Positions 51,785 through 60,197 are shown, counted from the first letter of the stretch. The stretch is 64,000 nucleotides of DNA from Pseudomonadota bacterium (GCA_018896025.1 JAHIND010000002.1:120682-184681); one strand, 5' to 3'. The notes: generated from the sequence alone by a model not told the origin. Numbers and translations are program-made.

Positions 51785-52753
51785 CTAGGCCAAAACGTCC
51801 TGATACATTTCCGAAAGGGGCGGGAACGGGCTTTGTTCCGCAAACTCGATGGACTCGTTGATCTCCGACTCCACCTCTTCCCAAACCGCCTGCATCTGTT
51901 TCTTGGTCATCACCTTGTTCTTGGTCAGGTACTGCTCGAAGCGCTTGATGGGGCAATTCTCCACCCAGGCCTGGATGTCTTCCTTGCTGCGGTAGCGGCC
52001 GCCCTGGTTGGGGTCGCCCTCGTGGTGGCCCCGCCAGCGGTAGGTCTTGCACTCCAGCAGGGTGGGGCCTTCGCCCCGGCGGGCCCGGTCGATGGCCTCG
52101 CCCGCGGCCAGGTACACCGTGAGCACGTCGTTGCCGTCCACCGTCACCCCGGGCATGCCGTAACCGGCGGCCCTGATGGAGATGTCGATGATGGCCTGGT
52201 GCTGCGCCTGGGATACCGAGATGCCGAATCCGTTGTTCTCGCAAACAAAAACCACCGGCAGCTTGTGCACGGCGGCGAAGTTGAGCGACTCGTGGAAGGT
52301 GCCGTTGTTGGAGGAAGCGTCTCCGAAGAAGCACACCGCCACCTGGCCGGGATGTTTCATCTTGCAAGAAAGCCCGGCACCCACCGCGATGGGCAGGCCG
52401 CCGCCGGCGATGCCGTTGGCTCCCAGGATGCCCAGGTTCACGTCGGCGATGTGCATGGAGCCGCCCTTGCCCTTGCAATAGCCGGTCTCCTTGCCGTAGA
52501 GCTCGGCCATCATGGGCTTGAGCAAAGCGCCCTTGGCGATCACGTGGCCGTGGCCGCGGTGGGTGCTGGTGATGTAGTCCTTGTCACCAAGATTGGCGCA
52601 CACACCGGCGGCGATGGCTTCCTCGCCGATATAAAGGTGGGCCAGGCCGGGTATGTGCCCTCTGGCATAGAGATCTTGAACTTTTTCTTCAAAGGCCCGG
52701 ATGATCACCATGGTCCGGTACAACTCGCGCACAGTTTTCGGGGGAATATCCAT
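51785..52753 (-). CDS. acoA: TPP-dependent dehydrogenase E1 alpha (acetoin dehydrogenase type)
   Basis: A 322-aa protein. The TPP motif is GDASSNNGTFHESLNFAAVH and then ENNGFG (about 144-180). TSTHRGHGHVIAKGALLKPM and GKGGSMHI are characteristic of the AcoA/PDH-alpha group. The short length and the THRGHGH block favour acetoin dehydrogenase over pyruvate dehydrogenase, as does the neighbouring AcoR-like activator, but a branched-chain or other 2-oxo acid complex cannot be excluded. It is the first gene after a sigma-54 promoter. GGAGG precedes the ATG. Confidence 0.92.
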   Translation of the reverse strand: MDIPPKTVRELYRTMVIIRAFEEKVQDLYARGHIPGLAHLYIGEEAIAAGVCANLGDKDYITSTHRGHGHVIAKGALLKPMMAELYGKETGYCKGKGGSMHIADVNLGILGANGIAGGGLPIAVGAGLSCKMKHPGQVAVCFFGDASSNNGTFHESLNFAAVHKLPVVFVCENNGFGISVSQAQHQAIIDISIRAAGYGMPGVTVDGNDVLTVYLAAGEAIDRARRGEGPTLLECKTYRWRGHHEGDPNQGGRYRSKEDIQAWVENCPIKRFEQYLTKNKVMTKKQMQAVWEEVESEINESIEFAEQSPFPPLSEMYQDVLA

Positions 52754-52807
52754 AACACCCTCCAGAAGGCGGCTAGACGTGGCAAATTGATTATCTGGTT
52801 TTTACCG

Positions 52808-52823
52808 TGCAGGAGGCGTGCCA
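52808..52823 (-). promoter_or_regulatory. Sigma-54 (-24/-12) promoter of the aco operon
   Basis: On the minus strand TGGCACGCCTCCTGCA reads from 52823 to 52808: TGGCAC (-24 element), five bases, CTGCA for the consensus TTGCA (-12 element). It lies 54 bp before the E1 alpha ATG, and the adjacent gene upstream encodes a sigma-54 activator. Confidence 0.82.
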
Positions 52824-52908
52824 TTTTTCCGGCAAAGAGGCGGACCGCTAAGCGGCTGGAAACGCGATTAGTTTGTGGATGGTTGCACAAAAGGGGTTGC
52901 GTCAAAAT

Positions 52909-52926
52909 GTGCGACATGTGTCGCAC
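52909..52926. promoter_or_regulatory. Palindromic upstream activator site
   Basis: GTGCGACA-TG-TGTCGCAC is a perfect 8-bp inverted repeat, 86-103 bp upstream of the -24 element. A weaker TGTC/GACA pair follows at 52938-52952. This is the expected place and form for the binding site of the AcoR-like activator. Confidence 0.7.
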
Positions 52927-53003
52927 TAAAAAGCGACTGTCTCAGGTTGACACACTTTTAACGAAAACATGATCGGCTTTGTCGGGACACGGTTTGAATC
53001 CCA

Positions 53004-53349
53004 CCCGGCACAGCCAGCCGCTACGGAGCAAGGCCTCGGGCGAACGAGGGACGCACGGCAGTACGCCGACAACGCGGCATGGCGCTTCCTGGCGCGGCTA
53101 AACCCGGCACAGCCAGGTGGTGCTAGGCAAGGCGTCGGGCAAGTGAGACCCGCAGGCGTATTCTTACATACGCCGAGGAGGCGAGCGAAGCCCGCAACGA
53201 AGCCTAGCCCCGCCTGGCGAAGCCACCCGGCACAGCCAGACGCCGCAGGGCAAGGCGGCAGGCGAGCGAGGAACGCAGGGGTAGTAGACCTACCCCGAGG
53301 ACCGAGCGACGCCGACAACGCAGCCATGTGGGGTCTGGCGAAGCCGGGG
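53004..53349. repeat. Three tandem copies of a hairpin-bearing repeat
   Basis: Three degenerate units start with CCCGGCACAGCCAG at 53004, 53103 and 53226 and are 99-124 bp long. Each has GGC(A/G)A, a variable part, a Cys-free hairpin region, then CCGA(C/G)G..CGAGCG and a TGGCG..GCC end. The second has the stem GGCGTAT (53155-53161) with ATACGCC (53168-53174); the third has GGGGTAG (53278-53284) with CTACCCC (53290-53296); the first is degenerate. The same core lies within the two MITE-like elements. The array fills the gap between the activator's stop and the aco control region. Nothing in it codes for protein. Confidence 0.88.
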
Positions 53350-55326
53350 CTAGTCGAAGCTGACCGACTTGCCTATGCCCATCTCCTTCATGCGGCGGTA
53401 GATGGTGCTGCGCGACAGCCCCAGACTGCGGGCCACCTTGGCCACGTTGCCGTCGCACTCGGCCAGGGCGTTTTTGAGCACCTCGGCCTCCATCTGCTTC
53501 ATGGGCTGCACCGTCTCGGCCACCCGGGCGGCCAGGCCGGGGCGGAAGATGCGCTGGGGCAGGTGCTCCACCTTAATTTCCCGGTCGTCGCAGACGATGG
53601 CGGCCATCTCCAGGATGTTGCCCAATTCGCGCACGTTGCCCGGCCACTGGTAGCGGTTGAGCACCTCCAGGGCCTCGGGCGAGATGCCCAGTTGGCGGGC
53701 CCCCAGCTTGTAGGAAACCCGCCCCAGGACATGCTCCACCAACAAGGGCAAATCTTCCAGGCGCCCCCGCAGGGGGGGGATGTTCAACTCCACCACGCTG
53801 AGGCGGAAGTAGAGGTCCTGGCGGAAGCCCTTGCTGGCCACCCGCTCCACCAAATCCTCGTTGGTGGCGGCGATGACCCGCACGTCCACCTTGAGGGGGC
53901 GGTTGTCACCCAGGCGGGTGATCATGCCGTCCTGCAACACCCTCAGGAACTTGGTCTGGGCGTCCAGGGGCATCTCGCCCACCTCGTCCAGAAAGATGGT
54001 GCCCCCGTCGGCCAGCTCCAGCTTGCCCACCTGGCCGCCCTTACGCGCCCCGGTGAAGGCCCCCTCCTTGTAGCCCAGGATCTCCGACTCGATGAGTTCC
54101 CTGGGGATGGCCGCGCAGTTGATGGCCACGAAGGGCCCCTGACTGCGCTCGGAGGCGTTGTGGATGGCTTGGGCGAAAAGCTCCTTGCCGGTGCCGGTCT
54201 CGCCCATGATGAGCACCCGGCTGTCGGCCCCGGCCGCGATCTTGGCCAGCTTGATCTGGCGCAGAAACTCCGGCGAGCCGCCCTTGATGTCCTCGAAGGT
54301 GAAGCGGGCGTTGTGCCCGGAGACCTTGCGCAACTCGTTGAAAAAGCGGCTGCGTTCGCTCATCACCAGGAAGAAGCCGTAGTGCTTTTCATCCTCGCGG
54401 ATCATGAAGGGCCGCAAAATTAAATAGTTGCGCCCCTGGGAGCTGTCCACCCCCACCTCCACGTTGCCGTAATCCTTGCCGTTGAGGGCCATCTCCATGA
54501 GCAGGGGCTGGCCGGGGAACACCAGGTCTATGCTCTTGCCCAGCACCTTTGAGGAAGAGAAACCGGCCATGCGGCAGGCGGCCTGGTTGGCGTGGGTGAC
54601 CACCCCCTTGTGGTTCACCGCGATCACCGCCTCGGAGATGGAGCCCAACAGCGACTCCAACAGGGTCTCGTAGTTGCTCTTTTCCTTGTCAGCCTTGCGC
54701 TGCTTGAGCTTGTTTTCGATGGCCTCGGCGGCGGAGATGACCATGCCCAGGGTGTGCAGGTGGGCGCTGGAGGATTTGCCCGACAGGGTGATGGCCCCCA
54801 GCAGGCTGCCTTCGGGCGAAAACACCGGAGCCGAGGAGCAGGTCCAGTCGTGGTGGCGCTCGTTGTAGTGCTCCGGCCCGGTCACCTGCATGGGCTTTTT
54901 CTCCACCAGGCACAGGCCGATGGAGTTGGTGCCCACCTCTTCCTCGGCCCGGCTGCTGCCGGCCACGTAATTGTTGTCCCGAGCCATGCGCAGGATGTCT
55001 TCGTCGCCGAACACGTCCAGAAGCACCCCGTCGGCGTTGGTGAGCACCAGGATGAAGCCGGTGCCGCGCACCGCGCTCTGCAAGAAGCGCATGAAAGGCA
55101 GGGCCGCCTCGATGAAATCGGCGTTGGCCGCACGAATGCGGGCCAGTTGGGCGGAGGAAAGCTTAAACGAGCCCTTGGGGGCGTTGGGCCGAAGGCCCCG
55201 GCGGTAGCAGCGCTGCCAGGAGTCGGCCACGTCCGAGCGCACGTAACTGCGGTCCACCTGCCCGGTGTGGGCGAACTGTTGCCAGGCTTCGCTTAATTTG
55301 CCGCGGGGAATTTTTTGCTCCACCAC
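53350..55326 (-). CDS. acoR: AcoR-type sigma-54-dependent activator
   Basis: A 658-aa regulator. An N-terminal GAF-like sensor covers about 65-210, a PAS domain about 225-330 (SLLGSISEAVIAVNHKGVVT onward), the AAA+ domain about 345-575 with Walker A MGETGTGKELFAQ, the sigma-54 contact loop GAFTGA and Walker B GGTIFLDEVGEM. A Fis-type helix-turn-helix closes the protein (VAKVARSLGLSRSTIYRRMK). It would open the sigma-54 promoter at 52808-52823 in response to a metabolite. I prefer the GTG at 55326, which has AGAGGA 6 bases upstream; the TTG at 55341 is an alternative. It follows lipB by 66 bp. Confidence 0.92.
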   Translation of the reverse strand: MVEQKIPRGKLSEAWQQFAHTGQVDRSYVRSDVADSWQRCYRRGLRPNAPKGSFKLSSAQLARIRAANADFIEAALPFMRFLQSAVRGTGFILVLTNADGVLLDVFGDEDILRMARDNNYVAGSSRAEEEVGTNSIGLCLVEKKPMQVTGPEHYNERHHDWTCSSAPVFSPEGSLLGAITLSGKSSSAHLHTLGMVISAAEAIENKLKQRKADKEKSNYETLLESLLGSISEAVIAVNHKGVVTHANQAACRMAGFSSSKVLGKSIDLVFPGQPLLMEMALNGKDYGNVEVGVDSSQGRNYLILRPFMIREDEKHYGFFLVMSERSRFFNELRKVSGHNARFTFEDIKGGSPEFLRQIKLAKIAAGADSRVLIMGETGTGKELFAQAIHNASERSQGPFVAINCAAIPRELIESEILGYKEGAFTGARKGGQVGKLELADGGTIFLDEVGEMPLDAQTKFLRVLQDGMITRLGDNRPLKVDVRVIAATNEDLVERVASKGFRQDLYFRLSVVELNIPPLRGRLEDLPLLVEHVLGRVSYKLGARQLGISPEALEVLNRYQWPGNVRELGNILEMAAIVCDDREIKVEHLPQRIFRPGLAARVAETVQPMKQMEAEVLKNALAECDGNVAKVARSLGLSRSTIYRRMKEMGIGKSVSFD

Positions 55327-55392
55327 GTCTTTCCTCTTCAAGGCGAGGTTGCCGCCTGTCTTGGCCGGGCCTCGCCCGGCGGCGGGAGGCTG

Positions 55393-56115
55393 CTACACCA
55401 AGCGGCCCTCCCGCAGGCAGGCCTCGGCCTGCTCCAGGCTCCAGGGCGAGGGGCTGAGCCCCAGCTCCCGGCACAAATGCCCGGCCAGGCTGTCCCCGGC
55501 CCCTTGGGCGTCCACCTCGCGGCCGGTCAACCGGCGCACCGAGGTCATGGGCGAGCCGGTGAGGCCGCAAGGGTTGATAAGCTTAAAATGCTCCAAGTCG
55601 GGGTCCAAGTTCAAGGCCAAGCCGTGCAGGGTGATCCCGCGCTTGACCGCGATCCCGATGGAGGCCAGCTTCTGGTCGCCGTGCCAGGCGCCGGGATGGC
55701 CCTCATGCAGGTTGCCCTGGACCCCCAGGTCGGCCAGGGTGGCCAAGAGGGTGCGCTCCAGGGCCCGCACCAGGTCGCCGATGCCCAGGCCCAGCACCTG
55801 AAGCTCCAGCAGAGGGTAGGCCACCAGTTGGCCGGGGCCGTGGTAGGTGATCAGGCCGCCGCGCTCCACCCGGTGCACCGCGATGCCCTCGCGCTCCAGC
55901 AGCTCGGGCGGAGCCAGGATGTCGCTGTCGGTGGCCCGGCGGCCCATGGTCAATACCGGTTCGTGCTCCAGAAGCATGAGCACCTGGGGGGCGGGCCGCT
56001 GTTGCTTCAGGGCGGCCAGACGGCGCATCAGTTCCAAACCCTCGGGGTAGGGAGTGAGGCCCAGTTTGAGCAGTTTCACCTCTAGCCCGGATTTTTCACG
56101 TAGGTCGAGTGGCAT
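55393..56115 (-). CDS. lipB: Octanoyl-[acyl carrier protein]:protein octanoyltransferase
   Basis: A 240-aa LipB. It carries RRATDSDIL (59-67), HRVERGGLITYHGPGQLVAY (81-100), the catalytic Lys149 in GDQKLASIGI and Cys183 in INPCGLTGSP. It transfers octanoate to lipoyl domains, which lipA (39994) then converts to lipoate. Residues 1-11 (MPLDLREKSGL) are encoded inside the end of a MITE-like element (56082-56343), and no good ribosome binding site precedes the ATG, so the native start may be the GTG at codon 13, right after the element. The family core begins at KLLKLG. It lies just upstream of the acoR gene. Confidence 0.93.
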   Translation of the reverse strand: MPLDLREKSGLEVKLLKLGLTPYPEGLELMRRLAALKQQRPAPQVLMLLEHEPVLTMGRRATDSDILAPPELLEREGIAVHRVERGGLITYHGPGQLVAYPLLELQVLGLGIGDLVRALERTLLATLADLGVQGNLHEGHPGAWHGDQKLASIGIAVKRGITLHGLALNLDPDLEHFKLINPCGLTGSPMTSVRRLTGREVDAQGAGDSLAGHLCRELGLSPSPWSLEQAEACLREGRLV

Positions 56116-56343
56116 CGATCAACTAATTAAGGGTAATGCGATCCTTATGAAAAACGCGCCGGTCTTATCCGGAATCCGTTTGTACGTTGGCCCGGCTCAG
56201 CCAGCCGCCGGCAGACTAGGCGTCTGGCGAGCGAGGGCCGCAGGCGCAACTCAAGTTGCGTTGAGGCCCGAGTGCGGCCAGCAACACAGTATGCCTGTGG
56301 CTGGCGCAGCCGGACGCACGGCCTTCGTGAAATATCCGGGCCA
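56082..56343. mobile_element. MITE-like element, copy 2
   Basis: The ends are TAGCCCGGATTTTTCACG (from 56083) and the near-complement ending TGAAATATCCGGGCCA (to 56343); about 19 of 22 terminal bases match. The distance between them, 261 bp, equals that of copy 1 (10594-10854), which lies in the opposite orientation. In both copies the GC-rich core starts exactly 108 bases from the same end. Its hairpin is GGCGCAACT (56243-56251) with AGTTGCGTT (56254-56262). It occupies the region from lipB codon 11 to 113 bp past its start. No ORF or transposase lies inside. Confidence 0.82.
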
Positions 56344-56413
56344 GCATGGGGCAATGCTACCCCGGTGGAGAGGAACCTACAAGCGCCCCCCGGTGGGCGG
56401 GCGCGGGGAGGGA

Positions 56414-56450
56414 GGCCGGTCCCCGCGCCCGGCTGGCGCGGGAACCGGCC
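56414..56450. other. Long GC hairpin downstream of the monooxygenase-fold gene
   Basis: GGCCGGTCCCCGCGCC and GGCGCGGGAACCGGCC form a 16-bp stem with one wobble. It lies 8 bp past the stop of the gene at 56458 but has no T-run, so termination would be intrinsic-weak. The remaining part of the gap to the element (56344-56413) shows nothing recognised. Confidence 0.55.
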
Positions 56451-56457
56451 ATGTCGA

Positions 56458-56763
56458 TCAGCCGTCCATCCGGTCCACGGCCCGCCAGAAGCTAATCTGG
56501 GTGGGGCCTGCCACCAGGTCCTTGATTTGTTCGCGCATGGCGTTCATGTGCGCGGACTGGCCGTGGGCCTTGAGGGCCTCCGGGCTTTCCCATATCTCGT
56601 AAAAAAGGAAATCCTCGCCACCCCGGCTATCCCGGTGCAGGTCGTAGCGCAGGCAGCCGTTTTCGGCGCGCACCGTGGGAACCACGGCCAGAAGCGCCTT
56701 TTCCACGTTGTCGGCCTGGCCTTCTTTGGCCACGATCTTGGCGGTCAGATGCACTTTACTCAT
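56458..56763 (-). CDS. Antibiotic biosynthesis monooxygenase (ABM) fold protein
   Basis: A 101-aa dimeric alpha+beta barrel protein. VHLTAKIVAKEGQADNVEKA starts the fold, ENGCLRYDLHRD and FLFYEIWESPEALKAHGQSA are the typical YgiN/ABM blocks with conserved Glu, Trp and His. Members include quinol monooxygenases and non-catalytic regulators. In a strict anaerobe an oxygenase role is unlikely, so quinone or intermediate handling is a guess. It is the last gene of the block that starts beyond the right edge. Confidence 0.9.
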   Translation of the reverse strand: MSKVHLTAKIVAKEGQADNVEKALLAVVPTVRAENGCLRYDLHRDSRGGEDFLFYEIWESPEALKAHGQSAHMNAMREQIKDLVAGPTQISFWRAVDRMDG

Positions 56764-56824
56764 ACTCTTGCTGCTCCTGTCTGGGCGGCCGCCCGCGCCG
56801 AAGCCGGGGGATCCCGCCCTTCGG

Positions 56825-58561
56825 TCACATGGCCAGCTTGCCCTCGAAACTGGTGATGGGCGGATAGGCCGTGGGGTCGCTGAGAATGTCCACCAGCACC
56901 GGCCCCGGCTCGCTCATGGCCAGGTCCAGGGCCTCGGGCAACTTCTCCGGATCCCGCACCCGGATGCCCCGGCATCCGCAGGCCTCGGCCACCGCCGCGT
57001 GGTCCACGTCGGACATGTACACCGCATCGGTGTGATCGCCGAACTTAACATTTTCGGCGTGCTTTTGGTAACCCAGAATCCGGTTGTTGAGCACCATGAT
57101 GGTCAGGTCCAGGCCCATGCGGGCCGCCGCTTCCAACTCGGACCAGGAGTGCCCGAAGCCGCCGTCCCCGGCCAGGCAGACCACCGGGGACTGGGGCCGG
57201 GCCAGCTTAGCCCCCATGGCCATGGGCAGGCCCCAGCCCAGTCCGGCCAGGCCGCGTGGGGTGATGAAGCGCATGCCCGGCGCCAGGCTGGTCAGGTAGT
57301 TGGCCACCCAGATGGAGGAGTAGCTGGCGTCGGCCACCACCACCGTCTCCGGGGTGAGGCGGCGGTTCAGTTCGTACATGATCCGCTCGGGGCGCACCGG
57401 CTTGCGCTTGGAGCGCAGCAGGCCCTTGGCCTCCTGTTGGTGGCGGGCCTTGCCCTGGGCGATCTTCTTTTCCAGGGCCGGGCGGGCCGCCCGGCGCCCC
57501 GCCAGGTCGCGACTTTTCAGGAGGGCCGTCAGCTCGCTCAGGATCAGCTTGGCGTCGCCCAAGAGGGGAAGGGCCTCGTAGTTGCGCCCTATCTCCATGG
57601 GGTCCGCGTCGATATGAATGTAGCGGGCTCCGGAGGGATACAGGGACCAGGAGTCGGTGCCGTTCTGGTTGGTGCGATTGCCCACCAAGAGCACCAGGTC
57701 GGCCTGCTCCACCAGCTTCCGCTGGAATTTGCCCGAGCCGCCGGTGCCCATGAAGTAGCCCACCACCCCCAGGCTCAGAGGGTGATTTTCGTCCACCGAG
57801 CCCTTGCCCATCACCGTGGTGGCCACGGGCAGGGAGGCGGCCTCCTGGAGCGTGGCCAGTTCCTGGCTGGCTCCGGACAGATGCACCCCGCCCCCGGCGA
57901 TAATCAGGGGCCGCTCGGCCGAGGCCAGCAGTTCGGCCGCCTCATCCAAATGCGCGCGGTCGGGCATGGTGCGCTCCAGGGGAAAGCTCCCCAGGCTTTG
58001 GTGGCGGGGGGTGGCCCCCGGCTGGTAGGGGGCCAGCAAAAGGTCGGCGGGCAGCAGCAGGGCCACCGGCCCGGGGCGGCCGCTCACCGCCGCCCTAAAG
58101 GCCATGTCCAGGTAGTCGTCCGCCCGGCTGGCCTGGTCCAAACGGCGCACCCACTTGGTGCAGGCCCCGAACAGGGCCATGTGGTCGAACTCCTGGAAGG
58201 CGTTCTTGTCGGTCTGGGTAAGGGCCACCTCCTGCACCAGGGCCACCACCGGCACCGAGGCCTTGAGCGCCTCGGCCAACGGCGGCACCAAGAGAGTCGC
58301 CGCCGGGCCGTTCTGGGCGGTGACCACCCCGACCCGGTGAGAGAGCCGGGCGAAGGCGTCGGCCATGGCCCCGCCCGCGTTTTCGGTGCGATACCAGGCC
58401 TGGCGTATGCCGTGGCTCTTGGCCGCCAGGTGCAGGGCGCTGGGCAGGCTCTGGCCGAACACCAGGTTCACCCCGTGGCGCACCAGGCCCTTGGCCAGGG
58501 CCTCGGCCACGGTGCCGTTGAAGTTGAGGGGTCTGACGCTTTTTTGCTTGGGAGCGCTCAT
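56825..58561 (-). CDS. TPP-dependent enzyme of the acetolactate synthase/decarboxylase superfamily
   Basis: A 578-aa three-domain TPP enzyme. The cofactor-activating Glu60 lies in RTENAGGAMADAFARLS. QNGPAATLLVPPLAEALKAS and FDHMALFGACTKWVRRL follow. The TPP/Mg motif is GDGGFGHSWSELEAAARMGL with VLNN (about 450-475). No FAD-specific acetolactate synthase pattern was recognised, so a 2-hydroxyacyl-CoA lyase, oxalyl-CoA decarboxylase-like or benzoylformate decarboxylase-like activity is as possible as ligation. It lies between the ABM and DUF35 genes. Confidence 0.9.
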   Translation of the reverse strand: MSAPKQKSVRPLNFNGTVAEALAKGLVRHGVNLVFGQSLPSALHLAAKSHGIRQAWYRTENAGGAMADAFARLSHRVGVVTAQNGPAATLLVPPLAEALKASVPVVALVQEVALTQTDKNAFQEFDHMALFGACTKWVRRLDQASRADDYLDMAFRAAVSGRPGPVALLLPADLLLAPYQPGATPRHQSLGSFPLERTMPDRAHLDEAAELLASAERPLIIAGGGVHLSGASQELATLQEAASLPVATTVMGKGSVDENHPLSLGVVGYFMGTGGSGKFQRKLVEQADLVLLVGNRTNQNGTDSWSLYPSGARYIHIDADPMEIGRNYEALPLLGDAKLILSELTALLKSRDLAGRRAARPALEKKIAQGKARHQQEAKGLLRSKRKPVRPERIMYELNRRLTPETVVVADASYSSIWVANYLTSLAPGMRFITPRGLAGLGWGLPMAMGAKLARPQSPVVCLAGDGGFGHSWSELEAAARMGLDLTIMVLNNRILGYQKHAENVKFGDHTDAVYMSDVDHAAVAEACGCRGIRVRDPEKLPEALDLAMSEPGPVLVDILSDPTAYPPITSFEGKLAM

Positions 58562-58598
58562 ATTCTCACCTGCTGTTCCCCGGTAGGCCTTAGAGCCT

Positions 58599-59039
58599 TT
58601 AGCACCGGTTGAACACGTAATTGATCTGGCCGCCCGGCAGCTCGTTGGCCACAGGGGTCAGCTCCATGCCCACCCTCACCTGGTCCAGGGGCACGTCGCC
58701 TATGCGGCCGAAGAGCTTGTAGCCGCCCATGTTCAACACCGCGATGGCATAGGGCAGGTCTTCGCCGAAGCCGGTGGGAGCGTATTTCAGCTCACTGTAG
58801 GTGGCCAGCTTGCCGCTGCCCTGCACCTGGAACCACTCGATCCGGGCCTTGTCCCGGCACTTGTAGCACTGGGCCCGGGGCGGGAAGAACACCGTCCCGC
58901 AGGTGAGGCATTTGGTGCCGCACACCTGGCCCTCTTCCAGATAACCGATGAAGTCGTTGACCTTGGTGGTGGCGGTGAAGCTCACCGTGCCGAACTTGGC
59001 GAAGCGGCGGTCCGCCTCGGGTTTCTTGCTGGCTGACAT
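58599..59039 (-). CDS. DUF35 Zn-ribbon/OB-fold partner protein 2
   Basis: A 146-aa protein. The zinc ribbon CLTCGTVFFPPRAQCYKC lies near residues 43-60 and the OB fold begins at VQGSGKLATYSELKY. It is 3 bp from the thiolase-like gene, the usual pairing for this family. It is shorter than the DUF35 protein at 13333-13878 and lacks that protein's long N-terminal helix. Confidence 0.9.
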   Translation of the reverse strand: MSASKKPEADRRFAKFGTVSFTATTKVNDFIGYLEEGQVCGTKCLTCGTVFFPPRAQCYKCRDKARIEWFQVQGSGKLATYSELKYAPTGFGEDLPYAIAVLNMGGYKLFGRIGDVPLDQVRVGMELTPVANELPGGQINYVFNRC

Positions 59040-59042
59040 TCT

Positions 59043-60197
59043 CTACCTCCCCAGGATGACCACGTTGCCGTAGATGCCCACGCCGCCCATGTTGTGCACC
59101 AGACCGAACTCCGGGGCCTTCACCTGGATGTCCCCGGCCTGGCCCCTGAGCTGCAAGACGATGGTGCGCAGCTGGCTGCCGCCGGTGGCCCCGATGGGAT
59201 GGCCCTTGCTCAAGAGACCGCCGTCCACGTTAACCGGGATGGAGCCCTCCTTGTAGGTCTCCTTGGCCCTAATCAGTTCCGGCCCGCCGCCCCTGGGCGC
59301 GAAGCCCAGGTCCTCGTAGGCCAGCATCTCGGCGATGGTGAAGCAGTCGTGCACCTCGGCCACGTCGATGTCCTTGGGCCCGATGCCCGCCATGGCGTAG
59401 GCCTGGCGGCCCGCCTCGGTGGCCGCCGCGAAGCTGCTGAAGCTCTCGCGCAGGGCCAGGTTCACCGGGGCCGAGGCCGATCCCAGGCCCCGGATCCACA
59501 CCGGCTGGGCCACGCCCCACTGTTTGGCCTTTTCCTCGCTGGCCACGATGATGCAGGAGCTGCCGTCGGCGTTGGCGCAGCAGTCGAAGACCTTTAGCGG
59601 CGAGGCCACCGGGTCGGCGCTCAGGCACTGGGCCAGTTCCACCGGCTTGCGGTACACCGCCCGCTCGTTGAGCTGGCCGTAGGTGGCCGCTTTCACCCGG
59701 ATAAGAGCCAGGTCTTCTTCGCTGGCTCCGTACTGGTCCAGGTAGCCCTGGGCGAACATGGCGTAGTAGGCGGGCATCATGGTGCCGAAGGGGCTCTCCC
59801 ACTGGATGTCCGCGCCGCGGCCCATGCGCTCCTGGCTCTCGGCGCTGGTGATCTCGCTCATCTTCTGGAAGCCCAGCACCATCACGCTCTCATGCAGACC
59901 GCTCTGCACCAGGGCGTAGGCCAGCTTAAGGCCGGTGGTGGAGGAGCAGCAAAGCGACTCGGTGTAAAAGGTGGGCTGTGGGTTGAGTCCCAGGTGCTCC
60001 ACGATGACCCCGGCCGGGGAGCGCTGCTTGTCATACTCCGGGGCCGAGCAGACCACGGTGGCCCCGATCTGGTCGTTGGTGAGGCCCGCGTCGCTCATGG
60101 CCTCGGCATAGGCCTCGAAGGCCAGTTCGCGGATGGAGCCGGCATAGCCGCGCACGAACGACGACTGGCCCACTCCGATGATGGCAACTTTACTCAT
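59043..60197 (-). CDS. Thiolase family protein with active-site Cys
   Basis: A 384-aa SCP2-type thiolase. The nucleophile loop reads SLCCSSTTG (81-89), so Cys84 (or Cys83) is available, and GHPIGATGGSQL near residue 345 supplies the active-site His. With its DUF35 partner it can be a true acyltransferase or thiolase, in contrast to the Cys-less paralogue at 13886-15076. It would cleave or form a beta-keto acyl-CoA in the pathway encoded by this block. Confidence 0.92.
   Translation of the reverse strand: MSKVAIIGVGQSSFVRGYAGSIRELAFEAYAEAMSDAGLTNDQIGATVVCSAPEYDKQRSPAGVIVEHLGLNPQPTFYTESLCCSSTTGLKLAYALVQSGLHESVMVLGFQKMSEITSAESQERMGRGADIQWESPFGTMMPAYYAMFAQGYLDQYGASEEDLALIRVKAATYGQLNERAVYRKPVELAQCLSADPVASPLKVFDCCANADGSSCIIVASEEKAKQWGVAQPVWIRGLGSASAPVNLALRESFSSFAAATEAGRQAYAMAGIGPKDIDVAEVHDCFTIAEMLAYEDLGFAPRGGGPELIRAKETYKEGSIPVNVDGGLLSKGHPIGATGGSQLRTIVLQLRGQAGDIQVKAPEFGLVHNMGGVGIYGNVVILGR

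Noticed and set aside
53004..53349. Possible CRISPR array
   Set aside because: Only three units of unequal length (99-124 bp), not identical, with no regular spacers and no cas genes.
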